Of a stretch of DNA of 64,000 bases, positions 51,676 through 60,636 are shown one piece after another (positions within the stretch are counted from its first letter, which is position 1; every line of letters begins with the position of its first letter). The stretch spans positions 1,736,001 through 1,800,000 of the forward strand of contig NZ_JAGTUT010000001.1 of NCBI RefSeq assembly GCF_025685605.1, in the 5' to 3' direction. The notes under the pieces are model-generated. The model did not search any database. It was not told the DNA's origin and saw only the letters and a list, made by a program, of their open reading frames with translations. The DNA comes from Granulicella arctica. GTDB taxonomy: Bacteria > Acidobacteriota > Terriglobia > Terriglobales > Acidobacteriaceae. A program made the position numbers and the translations under genes.

Positions 51676-53280
51676 CTACTGCATCGTCCCGGTCGAGAAG
51701 ATCTGCTCCGCCTGCAGCCCTAAGATCCGATACACCCCAAACTGCCGACTCGTCTGCCCGCGCATCTCGAACAGGAGGCTAGCCCGGTTCGAGGCCTCGA
51801 CATCCACCGCATCGACCAGCCGCAACCGCGCCGTCCGATCCAGATGCGCCGCATCCGTCACCGTGTGCAGCACCATCTTCGGCTCATGCTGCGCGTCCAG
51901 TTGCGCCACAACCGTCACATAGCGCAGATTCGCTCCCTCACCATCCGTATGGGCCTGATACACGAACGTAGGAACATCCCCATAGCTCAACAGATAGCCC
52001 TTCAACTGCTCATCCAGCACGGGGATCTTCGCCCGTTGCAGCGACTTCACCGGTCGTCGCAACTTGCTGTTAGCGGGCCTTGTCGTGCTGGAGGCAGCAG
52101 ACTTAGACGGAGCCGCAGCAGGCGCAGCCGGAATCCCGTACGCCGCAAGCTGTGCCTGCGCGATCGCCTGCATCTTCGTCAGGATCGCCACCCGCTCCGC
52201 ATCATCCTCCCACGGTCGCGCAAAGTCATGCACAGGGCGATTCGCTGCATCGGACACCGCAATCATCTGCCGCAAGTCCACCGGCAGCCCGGATAGCTTC
52301 GGCAACTCTTTCTCAGTCATCGCCGCCACAGGCTTTCCACGGTGCAGAGCTGGCCGATCAGGATCATCGTTCAGCGACCCCACCCCCGCAACACTCGATC
52401 CCGACTCCTTCGCCTTCTTCGCATCCTCTGGCGTATGCCGCTTCAGCGTGGGCCGATCCGGATCATCCGCAGGCGTGCTCCCTGAACTCGCAGGCGTCGT
52501 GTCCGCCGTATCGTTCCCGCTCCGGCGCTTCATCGTCGGTCGGTCCGGATCATCAGCCGGAGTCGTCGTTCCGGAAGCCGTCCCTGAGCTTGCCGTAGCC
52601 GTTGGGTCCGCGTCCGTATGCCGCTTCATCGTAGGCCGGTCAGGATCATCTGCTGGCGTACTTCCAGCATCGCCGCTCCCATCCTTCTTGGAGAACTTCG
52701 GACGGTCTGGATCAGCAGCCGCGTCGGTCGTCTTGCTATCAGTCTTAGCTGTATCCGTTCCAGCAGCCGACGTAGAAGCAGGCGTAACCGGCTGTCCCGC
52801 CTTGTTCGTAAAGTGAGGCTTATCGGGATCGACGCTCGCATTCGTCTCGATCCCTGCCGTCCGTGCCGGTTGCAACTTCCGCGTCGGCAGCTTCCTGGGA
52901 GCGACCAGCCCCTTGAAGCTTCCATAGCCAAACCAGCCATCGTCATACGCCTCGGCGATATTCACCGCCTGCAGATGCCGCGCGTAGACAAGCTCAAGAT
53001 TCCCCTTGGCAACTCCCGCCTCATCCAACTCGTAGATATTGCCCGAGCCCAGCGCAAACGGCACCGGCCGTGCCAGGTAGAGGCCACCGTCCTCGAGCTT
53101 CTTATCGATATAGAGCGTCACCGGGATCAACCTGCTGGCCGTAGGCTTGGCCAGCTCACCCGTCCATTCGTACACGCCAACCGATCGCACCACCGTCTCC
53201 GGCTTCGCCACCTTGTGCATCTGCGCAGGTGCAACTCCAGCACTCACCAGCAGAATCCCGATACTCCACAGCTTCTTCAT
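51676..53280 (-). CDS. Exported DPDRP-repeat protein
   Basis: The 534-residue protein (ATG 53280) has a signal peptide ending VAPAQ. The N-terminal domain (about 25-145) is beta-rich. Six degenerate repeats of the form DPD(R/K)PxxxR/K start at residues 151, 190, 212, 244, 273 and 307, separated by Ser/Thr/Ala/Gly-rich linkers of 22-39 residues. The C-terminal domain (about 330-534) is folded-looking and includes LDEQLKGYLLSYGDVPTFVYQAHTDGEG. The Asp-rich turns could bind calcium, but no EF-hand-like loop is complete. I know no characterised family. It diverges from the ABC ATPase gene. Confidence 0.8.
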   Translation of the reverse strand: MKKLWSIGILLVSAGVAPAQMHKVAKPETVVRSVGVYEWTGELAKPTASRLIPVTLYIDKKLEDGGLYLARPVPFALGSGNIYELDEAGVAKGNLELVYARHLQAVNIAEAYDDGWFGYGSFKGLVAPRKLPTRKLQPARTAGIETNASVDPDKPHFTNKAGQPVTPASTSAAGTDTAKTDSKTTDAAADPDRPKFSKKDGSGDAGSTPADDPDRPTMKRHTDADPTATASSGTASGTTTPADDPDRPTMKRRSGNDTADTTPASSGSTPADDPDRPTLKRHTPEDAKKAKESGSSVAGVGSLNDDPDRPALHRGKPVAAMTEKELPKLSGLPVDLRQMIAVSDAANRPVHDFARPWEDDAERVAILTKMQAIAQAQLAAYGIPAAPAAAPSKSAASSTTRPANSKLRRPVKSLQRAKIPVLDEQLKGYLLSYGDVPTFVYQAHTDGEGANLRYVTVVAQLDAQHEPKMVLHTVTDAAHLDRTARLRLVDAVDVEASNRASLLFEMRGQTSRQFGVYRILGLQAEQIFSTGTMQ

Positions 53281-53382
53281 AGACTTGAGCCCACACCCAT
53301 CCTGCGTACACTTTAGACGCTCCAACCCGCCTTCCGGTCGATTTCGCCCTGTCACCCTCCCAACTTCGCTACCATCAACCTC

Positions 53383-54210
53383 GTGGCCACCCCTCCGCTC
53401 CTCGAAGTGACGGACCTCTCCATCGCCTTTGGAGAGCATCAGGCCGTTCACAGCCTCTCGCTCAGCATCGCTCCCGGCGAAACGCTCGGCCTCGTCGGCG
53501 AGTCCGGCTCAGGCAAATCCGCTACCTCGCTGGCCCTCCTGCGGCTTCTTCCCCCGACCGCACGCCTCACCGGCAGCATCCGCTTCGACGGCATCGACCT
53601 CTTTAACCTCCCCGAATCAGCGATGCGCCGCCACCGTGGCCGCAACATCGCCATGATCTTTCAGGAGCCAATGACCGCACTCAACCCCGTCATGCGCGTC
53701 GGCGCACAGGTAGGCGAAGCCCTGCAGGCACATCATCCCGAACTCTCCCGCAAAGCCGTTCGCAGCCGCGTCATCGACGCCATGAACGAAGTTGCCCTGC
53801 CGAACGCCGAGCAGCGGCTCACCGACTATCCGCACCAGTTCTCCGGCGGCCAGCGGCAGCGGCTCCTCATCGCCATGGCAATCATCAACCGCCCACGCCT
53901 GCTCATCGCTGACGAACCGACCACCGCCCTCGACGTCACCGTGCAGGCACAGGTCCTCGCGCTCCTCAAAGACCTCCGCAAGACTCACAACCTCGCCATG
54001 CTCTTCATCTCGCACGACCTCGCCGTCGTTGCCCAGGCCTGCGACCAGCCGACCGACAAGGTCGCCGTCATGCAGCACGGGCGCATCGTCGAACAGGCGC
54101 TGACGCAGGACCTCTTTCTGCAGCCGCAGCATCCCTACACCCGCCGCCTGCTCGCCTCGGTTCCCACCATGCAGACCGACCGCACAGTACCATTGGCCAC
54201 GCTTCGATAG
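53383..54210 (+). CDS. Peptide-type ABC transporter ATP-binding protein
   Basis: The 275-residue ATPase has Walker [23 protein letters not shown], a Q-loop ([14 protein letters not shown]), the signature [16 protein letters not shown], and Walker [15 protein letters not shown] with the H-loop SHDLAVV. The context ([24 protein letters not shown]) is that of dipeptide/oligopeptide DppD/OppD ATPases. The usual C-terminal extension of about 50 residues with an extra Cys-rich motif is missing. The start is GTG. No permease or binding-protein gene is adjacent, so its partner is elsewhere or absent. Confidence 0.9.
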   Translation: MATPPLLEVTDLSIAFGEHQAVHSLSLSIAPGETLGLVGESGSGKSATSLALLRLLPPTARLTGSIRFDGIDLFNLPESAMRRHRGRNIAMIFQEPMTALNPVMRVGAQVGEALQAHHPELSRKAVRSRVIDAMNEVALPNAEQRLTDYPHQFSGGQRQRLLIAMAIINRPRLLIADEPTTALDVTVQAQVLALLKDLRKTHNLAMLFISHDLAVVAQACDQPTDKVAVMQHGRIVEQALTQDLFLQPQHPYTRRLLASVPTMQTDRTVPLATLR

Positions 54211-54279
54211 CCCTCAGCTTCCCTCAAGGCCGCAATCAGACTAGACTTTAGTTTCGTGCCTCCGCGCCGAATACCGATT

Positions 54280-55035
54280 ATGCGCGCCCTGATCCTCTCC
54301 GACATCCACGGCAATCTCGAAGCTCTCCAGGCAGTTGTGGCCGCCGCTGCGGGCACCTACGAGCAACTGTGGAACCTTGGCGACATGGTCGGCTACGGTG
54401 CCAGCCCGAACGAGGTTCTCGACCTTCTCCGGCCCATCTCCAGCCTGAACGTACGCGGCAATCACGACCGCGTCTGCTGCGGCCTCACCTCGTCGATTGG
54501 CTTCAACCCGGTCGCTCGCGCGGCTGCCCAGTGGACCCAGGCCGAACTCACACCGGAACACCTCGACTGGCTCCGCGCCTGTCCGCAGGGTCCGCTGCAC
54601 CCGCTCCAACCGGGCATTACCTGCGCGCATGGCTCGCCCTTGAACGAAGACCACTACATCCTCAACATGCGCGACGCCTGGGCTCCCCTCCAGCAGATGA
54701 CGACCCCGCTCACCTTCTTCGGGCACACCCACGTTCAGGGCGGCTTCGCTCAAAAGGAGCACGAGTGGCAGGAGTTCCATCCTCACTACACGACGCGGAA
54801 CGACGCCAACGCCTGGGCCATCCAACTCCAGCCCGGTGTCCGGCACCTCATCAATCCCGGCTCAGTAGGCCAGCCCCGCGACTCCGACTGGCGCGCCGCC
54901 TTCGCCATCTACGACTCCGACACCCAGGAGATCATCTTCCACCGCGTCCCCTACGACCTCACCGCCGCCCAGGGCCGCATCCTCATGGCCGGCCTCCCCG
55001 AGCGCCTAGCAGCCCGCCTCCGCGAAGGCCGCTAA
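54280..55035 (+). CDS. Metallophosphoesterase (calcineurin-like, YfcE/DR1281-type)
   Basis: The 251-residue protein shows the five metal-binding blocks in order: ALILSDIHGNLEAL, WNLGDMVGYG, VRGNHDRVCCG, CAHGSPL and FFGHTHVQGGF, with a final INPGSVGQPRD. These match the calcineurin-like phosphodiesterases found widely in bacteria; the substrate may be a cyclic nucleotide or phosphodiester. ATG 54280 is chosen because the first strand begins just after it; a GTG at 54256 is possible. The gene is 69 bases from the ABC ATPase gene. Confidence 0.93.
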   Translation: MRALILSDIHGNLEALQAVVAAAAGTYEQLWNLGDMVGYGASPNEVLDLLRPISSLNVRGNHDRVCCGLTSSIGFNPVARAAAQWTQAELTPEHLDWLRACPQGPLHPLQPGITCAHGSPLNEDHYILNMRDAWAPLQQMTTPLTFFGHTHVQGGFAQKEHEWQEFHPHYTTRNDANAWAIQLQPGVRHLINPGSVGQPRDSDWRAAFAIYDSDTQEIIFHRVPYDLTAAQGRILMAGLPERLAARLREGR

Positions 55036-55064
55036 CCCTCCTGCTCCAGGAAAACCACGGTCAC

Positions 55065-55195
55065 TTATTTGACAAACGCTGGCCGCAGAACAGGGTCTAT
55101 TTCCCTCAAAGACGCAAAAAAGGCTCTAGACCCCGCCGACAGGTCCAGACTTAACCCACCTGTTTTGAATATTTTGGACTCTAGAGGAAATGATA
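55065..55195 (+). repeat. AT-rich intergenic element, copy B
   Basis: The same ordered blocks as copy A at 31811-31940: TTATTTGACAAA, GTCCAGACTTAA, and TTTTGGACTCTAGAGG then an A-rich run. The GTCCA and TGGAC blocks can pair. It begins 30 bases after the metallophosphoesterase gene. Confidence 0.55.
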
Positions 55196-55251
55196 AAAGC
55201 GCCTGACGCCGGGCAGGCGCCACTTCGTGGGGTGTTGGACGCTTCGCGTTA
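55196..55251 (+). repeat. GC-rich short repeat, copy 1
   Basis: AAAGCGCCTGACGCCGGGCA through TTCGTGGGGTGTTGGAC to TTCGCGTTA matches 63135-63195 over most positions, with a small insertion in the second copy. It lies between genes. Confidence 0.6.
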
Positions 55252-55336
55252 GAGGGTACCTCTGATTAGGTTCTGTTTCGTTTAGGGCACGGGTTTAGGC
55301 GCTGAGGTACGTTTTTCGTTCAGAACTTCCTTACGG

Positions 55337-57277
55337 CTAGACGGCCGTCTCCTGCTCCTCAAGCGCCACCGCCAACTCCTCCCATTCGGTAAGCAGCTTC
55401 GCCCGCCCGCTCCGCAACTGATCTAACTCTCCGGCAATGCGCTGCGAATCTTCAGCAGACACGAAGACCCCAAAGGTCTCTTCGGCAGCAGCAATCGTCG
55501 ACTCAACGCGAGGGATCTCGGCCTCGACAAACTGCAGCCGCTCCTCCAACTGCTTCAGCTTGATCGGGTTCAGCCGCTTCACCTGCGACTTCGGCACAAC
55601 GACCGGCGCAGGCGCAGGCGTCGCCACCGGCACGGAAACCGAGTTTGTAAGCGCGGCGGTCACCTTCTCCGGACCACCCTGCTTGCGCCAGAGGTAGTCC
55701 TCATAGTTGCCGGGATAGATGTGGACGCGCTTGTCCTCGACCTCGAAGACGCGGGTCGCAAGCCCGTCAATGAAGTAGCGATCGTGCGAGACGAAGAGGA
55801 CCGTGCCGGTAAAGTTGCGAATCGCATCCAGCAGCACGTCCTTCGCCCGAAGATCAAGGTGATTGGTAGGCTCGTCGAGCAGCAGCATGTTCGCCGGCGA
55901 CACCAGCATCTTCGCCATCGCATACCGGTTGCGCTCCCCACCCGACAGCACGCCGAGCGGCTTGAAGACGTCGTCACCCGAAAACATGAAGCACCCAAGC
56001 AGGCTGCGCAGCTCCGTCTGCGGAACCTTCGGAGCGATGCCGCTGATGTCGTCTAGCATCTTCGCATTCCCGTCGAGCACCTTGTACTGGTCCTGCGCAA
56101 AATAGTCCGCAAGCACGTTGTGCCCGAGCTTGATGTTGCCCGAGGTAGGGTCTTCCAGCCCGGCAAGCATGCGAATGAGCGTCGACTTGCCCGCACCGTT
56201 CGCCCCAACCAACGCAATCCGATCCCCACGATCGATGGTGAAGCTCACATCCTCAAGGATGCGCTTGGGCTCATAGACCTTCGTAAGGTGCGAGACCTCA
56301 ATGACCGTGCGCCCCGAGGCGGGCGGCTGAGGAATGCTGAAGTGGATGGTCGCCTCGTCCTCCGGCACCTCGATCCGCTCAATCTTGTCCAGCTCCTTGA
56401 TGCGGCTCTGGACCTGCTTGGCCTTGGTCGCCTGCGCGCGAAAGCGGTTGATGAAGGACTCAAGGTGCTCGATCTGGTCGCGCTGGTTCTTGTACGCGGA
56501 CATCAGTTGCAGGCGGCGCTCTTCCTTCTGCTTCAGGTACTTCTCATAGTTGCCGAAGTAGAAGTGCGCCCGCTTGTTCCACAGCTCAACGGTCTTGTTG
56601 ACGGTCACGTCGAGGAAGTAGCGATCATGCGAGATCAGCACAAACGCATTGGGATAGTTGCGGAGATAGTCTTCAAGCCAGTTGCGGGTTTCAAGGTCAA
56701 GATGGTTCGTCGGCTCATCGAGCAGCAGCAGCGAGGGCTTCTGCAGCAGCAGCTTGGCGAGCGCAATCCGCATCTGCCAGCCGCCGGAGAACTCCTCCGT
56801 CTGGCGTGCCCAGTCATCCTTCGAGAAACCAAGTCCGCCGAGCACCGTGCCTACCTGGTAGTCCAGCGTGTAGATATCGTTCGCGTGGAGCAGGTCGGTA
56901 ATGTGCGAGTAGCGGGCGGCGGCAGTCTCGTACTCCGGGCTGCCGGGGGCATGCTCGGATAGCTTTTCTGAAAGAACCTCCGCCTCCTTCTCCATATCGC
57001 GCAGCTCGTCGAAGGTTGAGAGGCACTCATCGAAGACCGACCGGCCCTTCAGCGCGAGGCCATCCTGCGGCAGATAGCCGAGCGTCATGCCCTTCTGGCG
57101 CGTCAGGGTGCCATAGTCCAGCGACTCGACGCCCGCGATGACCTTCAGAAGCGTCGACTTGCCCGTTCCATTGCCACCGACAAGGCCGGTGCGCTCATCC
57201 GGGTTGATGAGCCAGTTTGCATCTTCAAAGAGCAGTTTTTGGCCGAAGCGTTTCCCGGCGGCAGAGATCTGGAGCAT
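55337..57277 (-). CDS. ABC-F family ATPase (translation factor type)
   Basis: Two ABC domains lie on one 646-residue chain: Walker A GGNGTGKSTLLKV (about residue 35) and GANGAGKSTLIRM (about 355). Signatures are FSGGWQMRIALAKLLLQ and LSGGERNRYAMAKMLV, and Walker B LLLLDEPTNHLDLE and MLLLDEPTNHLDLR. No membrane domain is present. A charged P-site-tip linker runs between the domains (KQKEERRLQLMSAYKNQRDQIEHLESFINRFRAQATKAKQVQSRIKELDK), and a coiled-coil-like C-terminal tail starts at about 560. ABC-F proteins bind the ribosome E-site to rescue stalled or drug-bound complexes. Similar to the YdiF/Uup group. Confidence 0.95.
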   Translation of the reverse strand: MLQISAAGKRFGQKLLFEDANWLINPDERTGLVGGNGTGKSTLLKVIAGVESLDYGTLTRQKGMTLGYLPQDGLALKGRSVFDECLSTFDELRDMEKEAEVLSEKLSEHAPGSPEYETAAARYSHITDLLHANDIYTLDYQVGTVLGGLGFSKDDWARQTEEFSGGWQMRIALAKLLLQKPSLLLLDEPTNHLDLETRNWLEDYLRNYPNAFVLISHDRYFLDVTVNKTVELWNKRAHFYFGNYEKYLKQKEERRLQLMSAYKNQRDQIEHLESFINRFRAQATKAKQVQSRIKELDKIERIEVPEDEATIHFSIPQPPASGRTVIEVSHLTKVYEPKRILEDVSFTIDRGDRIALVGANGAGKSTLIRMLAGLEDPTSGNIKLGHNVLADYFAQDQYKVLDGNAKMLDDISGIAPKVPQTELRSLLGCFMFSGDDVFKPLGVLSGGERNRYAMAKMLVSPANMLLLDEPTNHLDLRAKDVLLDAIRNFTGTVLFVSHDRYFIDGLATRVFEVEDKRVHIYPGNYEDYLWRKQGGPEKVTAALTNSVSVPVATPAPAPVVVPKSQVKRLNPIKLKQLEERLQFVEAEIPRVESTIAAAEETFGVFVSAEDSQRIAGELDQLRSGRAKLLTEWEELAVALEEQETAV

Positions 57278-57329
57278 AGAGTCTATTTTCGCATTACGAG
57301 GTCTGCCGACGGCCCGCTACGCGCGGAGC

Positions 57330-57446
57330 GGTCGTTTCGTGACTTCCATACTGGCTTCGCCGTGGGCCGCCCGTTGGTTGGCAAATAAATCTCATGGCAA
57401 CCAACGGGCGCCCAACCCCAAGGAGGACATAAGTCACGAAGTGACC
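57330..57446. repeat. Large imperfect stem-loop between divergent genes
   Basis: Inner arms: CCGTTGGTTG (57371-57380) with CAACCAACGG (57398-57407), extended by further pairs to 57363 and 57414 with one bulge. Outer arms: TTCGTGACTT (57336-57345) with AAGTCACGAA (57431-57440). The loop is about 17 AT-richer bases. It fills most of the gap between the ABC-F gene and the AsmA-like gene. Confidence 0.7.
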
Positions 57447-57531
57447 GCCACCCGCGCAGGGTGCCCGCGCGGCAGCGCCTATTTTCCAAAAAGCAGGTCA
57501 TACCTGAGAAGATTGCAAGTACGGAGATCGA

Positions 57532-59181
57532 ATGAACGCGTCGCACGAGAGTACGAGTTCAGCAGAGCCGATCACCAGGAGACGCTGGTGGCGATCCCCG
57601 TGGCTGGTTGGCGGCAGCGCGGCCATCCTCACGGTACTGCTCGCCGTTGGCCTGACGCTCGCCTGGTACGCGCATCGTGCGGAACCGATGCTGCGGGCGC
57701 GCGTCATCAAGACGTTATCCGAACGCTTCCACAGCCCGGTCGAACTGGATGAGCTTCACGTTACCTTCCTGAGCGGGCTCGGGGTTGAGGGCAGCGGCCT
57801 GCGCATTCTCTATATAGCCGGGCCGACCAAGCCGGACGCCCGCGCCGGTGCGCCGCCGATGCTGACGATCCGCTCCTTCCAGTTCCGGTCCGGCTTGCGC
57901 GAACTCTTCGAGCCGACGCTGCGCGTGCTGACCGTCGAGGTGCAGGGCGCGGAGCTGCACATTCCGCCAAAGGAGGACCGGGGCCCGATCTTGCGGGACG
58001 ATCCAACCCGGCGCGGGCAGCCGCGCGAAGGCATTCTCGTCGACAAAATCGTCCTTTCGGACCTGAAGATCGTCATCGAGACTCGCAAGCCCGGCAAAGT
58101 CCCACTCGAGTTCGACATCGGCAACCTGACCCTGACAAACGTCGGCCTGAAGCAGCCCCTGACCTACGACGCGACGCTGCGGAACCCGAAGCCGGTCGGC
58201 GATGTCCGCGCCGTGGGACACTTCGGGCCGTGGCAGGACGACAATCCCCGCGACACGCCGCTCGATGGCAGCTACATCTTCTCGCATGCCGATCTGTCGA
58301 CGATCAAAGGCATCGGCGGCATGCTCTCCTCAAACGGCAAGTTTGCAGGGACGCTGGGCGAGATCACGATCGATGGTGTCTCCGATACACCGGACTTTCG
58401 GCTGACGATCAGCAATCACGCAGTGCCGCTGCACACCAGCTTCCATGCAATCGTCGATGCGACAAGCGGCGACACCTACCTGCAGCCGGTAAACGCGCGA
58501 CTCCTGCACTCGGACATCCTGGCGACCGGCTCAGTGACGCGGCAGAAGGGTGTACCCGGCCACGACGTAGAGCTCGATATTGTGATGAACCACGCACACG
58601 TCGAGGACCTGCTGACCCTCGCCGTGCGGACCTATCCTCCAGTGCTGCGCGGTTACGTGGCGGAACGCGCCCACCTCAGCATTCCGCCGGGCCCCGGGAG
58701 CGTGACGCGCCGGATGCACCTGCAGGGCTCCTACGACGTGGAGCAGGGGTCATTCAGCAATGCGAAGCTGCAGCAGCAGATTGACGAGTTGAGCCAACGG
58801 GCGCAGGGCTGGCCGGAGCGGGCGAACGCACAGCAGGCTGTCCCGGCCAGCTCGACCATGAAGGGCAGCTTTACGCTGGCCGACGAGCACGTCAGCGTCC
58901 CCGAAATGCACTACGAGATTCCCGGCGCGAAGGTGCAGGTGGAGGGCCAATATGGGCTGGACGGCGCGGCGATGGACTTCCACGGGACCGTCCGGACCCA
59001 GGCGACGGCCTCGCAGATGGTCGGTGGGTGGAAGAGCCTTCTGGTGATGCCGTTCGACGGTCTGCTGAAGCGGAATGGAGCGGGGGTCGAGGTGCCGTTC
59101 AAGCTGGGTGGGACCCAGAAGGACCCGAAGCTGGCGCTTGATTTTCCCCACAATGCGGGCGGCTTACACGTGGTGCGCTAA
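57532..59181 (+). CDS. AsmA-like membrane-anchored protein (paralogue 2)
   Basis: The 549-residue protein is anchored by one N-terminal helix (about residues 24-47) and is otherwise extracytoplasmic and beta-rich. It parallels the protein encoded at 23739-25349 along its length: VIKTLSERFHSPVELDELHVTFLSGLGVEGSGLRI versus the same motif there, ADLSTIKGIGGMLSS, and LDGAAMDFHGTVRTQATASQMV. AsmA-like proteins bridge membranes or shape lipid traffic; that role here is inferred. Codons end in G more often (GCG, ACG, CTG) than in earlier genes. It opens a rightward run of five genes. Confidence 0.8.
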   Translation: MNASHESTSSAEPITRRRWWRSPWLVGGSAAILTVLLAVGLTLAWYAHRAEPMLRARVIKTLSERFHSPVELDELHVTFLSGLGVEGSGLRILYIAGPTKPDARAGAPPMLTIRSFQFRSGLRELFEPTLRVLTVEVQGAELHIPPKEDRGPILRDDPTRRGQPREGILVDKIVLSDLKIVIETRKPGKVPLEFDIGNLTLTNVGLKQPLTYDATLRNPKPVGDVRAVGHFGPWQDDNPRDTPLDGSYIFSHADLSTIKGIGGMLSSNGKFAGTLGEITIDGVSDTPDFRLTISNHAVPLHTSFHAIVDATSGDTYLQPVNARLLHSDILATGSVTRQKGVPGHDVELDIVMNHAHVEDLLTLAVRTYPPVLRGYVAERAHLSIPPGPGSVTRRMHLQGSYDVEQGSFSNAKLQQQIDELSQRAQGWPERANAQQAVPASSTMKGSFTLADEHVSVPEMHYEIPGAKVQVEGQYGLDGAAMDFHGTVRTQATASQMVGGWKSLLVMPFDGLLKRNGAGVEVPFKLGGTQKDPKLALDFPHNAGGLHVVR

Positions 59182-59235
59182 CCGGCCTGGAAGACGAACC
59201 GGGGCCTCCCTGCTACTCTCAGAGCATGGAGGCTG

Positions 59236-59574
59236 ATGTCCTTACAGCCACAACTCTTCCCTGAACCGCAACAGCCCGAGGTTCAATCCAGACAGGCTAA
59301 CGCCGGAGCACCGCCTGTGCGGCTGGCTCCCCTGTGGCTGCAGCGCATCTCGCTGTTCGTGCTGGTGCTTTTCTGCGTCTACCTTGGCGTCCTGGTGACG
59401 ATTCTGCCGTGGTGGGTGCGGGTCTGGGACCAGAATATGTTCATCCTTGCGCGACCTCATCTGGCCGCCTTCCTGCATCTCGGTGCGGTGCGCGGCTTCA
59501 TCTCCGGCCTGGGCTTGCTGGATATCTGGATCGGCATCTCCGAGGCGGTCCACTATCGTGATCACCGTGCATAG
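59236..59574 (+). CDS. Small membrane protein of unknown function
   Basis: The 112-residue protein has a Pro/Gln-rich start and two hydrophobic segments: about 37-58 (ISLFVLVLFCVYLGVLVTILPWW) and about 75-100 (LAAFLHLGAVRGFISGLGLLDIWIGI). A good ribosome-binding site (GGAGG) lies 6 bases before the ATG. I recognise no family. It sits 54 bases after the AsmA-like gene and 24 bases before the LOG-family gene, and so probably belongs to the same transcript. Confidence 0.7.
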   Translation: MSLQPQLFPEPQQPEVQSRQANAGAPPVRLAPLWLQRISLFVLVLFCVYLGVLVTILPWWVRVWDQNMFILARPHLAAFLHLGAVRGFISGLGLLDIWIGISEAVHYRDHRA

Positions 59575-59598
59575 CGTTCCGCTGGAAAGTAGACAGGC

Positions 59599-60501
59599 AT
59601 GACGATCCCTGACCCTCTTGAACGGGCTCCGCTGGCCTATGAGAATGCCGAGTTTCTCGACTCGCCGGACGGCCGTCTGCTCCGCATCATGTCGGAGTAC
59701 GCGGAGCCGATGGCGCGCTTTCAACGGCAGCGCATTCAGGATACGGTCGTCTTCTTCGGCTCGGCGCGCTTCCACTCGGAGGAAGCAACGAAGCAGGCAT
59801 TGACCGGGCTTGAAGGTGACGCCCTGACGCGCGGGCAGACTGCCGTTGAGATGGCAAGGTTCTACGAGGACGCCCGCACGCTTTCGGGCATGCTGACCTC
59901 ATGGGCGAAGACGCTGCCGGGCAAGCACCACCGCTTCGTCGTCACATCAGGCGGCGGGCCGGGCATTATGGAGGCGGCGAACCGTGGGGCATACGAGGCC
60001 GGCGGCAAGTCCATCGGCCTCAACATCAAGCTGCCGCGAGAGCAGTTTCCCAACCCGTACATCACGCCGGAGCTGAACTTCGAGTTCCACTACTTCTTCA
60101 TGCGCAAGTTCTGGTTCGCCTACCTCGCCAAGGCGCTGGTGATCTTTCCCGGCGGCTTTGGGACGCTCGACGAGATGTTCGAGATCGTCACGCTGGCCCA
60201 GACCCACAAGCTGGCGAAGAACATTCCCATCCTCATCTATGGAACGGCTTACTGGAACAAGGTCCTCAACATCGAAGCCCTGATCGAGCATGGGGCCGTC
60301 TCGCCCGAGGACCGCGCGCTCTTCCACTACGCCGATACGCCCGAGGACGCCTTCGCAATCCTCAAGGCGACACTGGCTGGCGAAGTATCCTCGCGCGGCA
60401 AGATGCAGCGCGACGATCCCGCCGGAGACGGTGTACCCGCAGCTCCCGCACCGACTTCGCAGGAGCTGCTCGGGCCCGATATCGCCAAAACTCGCGGCTA
60501 A
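59599..60501 (+). CDS. LOG-family protein (TIGR00730-type, cytokinin-riboside hydrolase-like)
   Basis: The 300-residue protein has the LOG signature GGGPGIMEAANRGA and, 70 residues later, PGGFGTLDEMFEIVT. LOG proteins hydrolyse nucleoside-5'-monophosphates to release the base; many were misnamed lysine decarboxylases. Before the domain is an N-terminal extension of about 90 residues (TVVFFGSARFHSEEA starts the Rossmann fold) and after it a short Pro/Ala tail. The long form is common in soil bacteria. Substrate is unproven. Confidence 0.9.
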   Translation: MTIPDPLERAPLAYENAEFLDSPDGRLLRIMSEYAEPMARFQRQRIQDTVVFFGSARFHSEEATKQALTGLEGDALTRGQTAVEMARFYEDARTLSGMLTSWAKTLPGKHHRFVVTSGGGPGIMEAANRGAYEAGGKSIGLNIKLPREQFPNPYITPELNFEFHYFFMRKFWFAYLAKALVIFPGGFGTLDEMFEIVTLAQTHKLAKNIPILIYGTAYWNKVLNIEALIEHGAVSPEDRALFHYADTPEDAFAILKATLAGEVSSRGKMQRDDPAGDGVPAAPAPTSQELLGPDIAKTRG

Positions 60502-60636
60502 ATCAGTGTCCCGCGAGGGGGAAGATAGATTGTTACCCCTCGCCTGATATTGAAGGCCCATTCTTGGTGCAGTCACAGCCCCGTCATCTTCCGCTGCCAA
60601 ACTCTACCTAAGTAACCTTCGGTCCTGGGAGCGGCT

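Larger units (their letters stand above)
55036..55336. other. Gene-free stretch holding three dispersed repeats
   Basis: This 301-base stretch separates the metallophosphoesterase from the ABC-F gene. It contains copy B of the AT-rich element (55065-55195), a 56-base GC-rich repeat (55196-55251) and a degraded piece of the palindromic repeat at 55284-55312. No open frame is supportable. All three repeats have partners elsewhere in the window. Confidence 0.7.

Noticed and set aside
52340..52860. Repeated DNA resembling a direct-repeat array
   Set aside because: The repeats encode the DPDRP units in frame, the spacers vary in length, and there is no palindromic repeat as in CRISPR.
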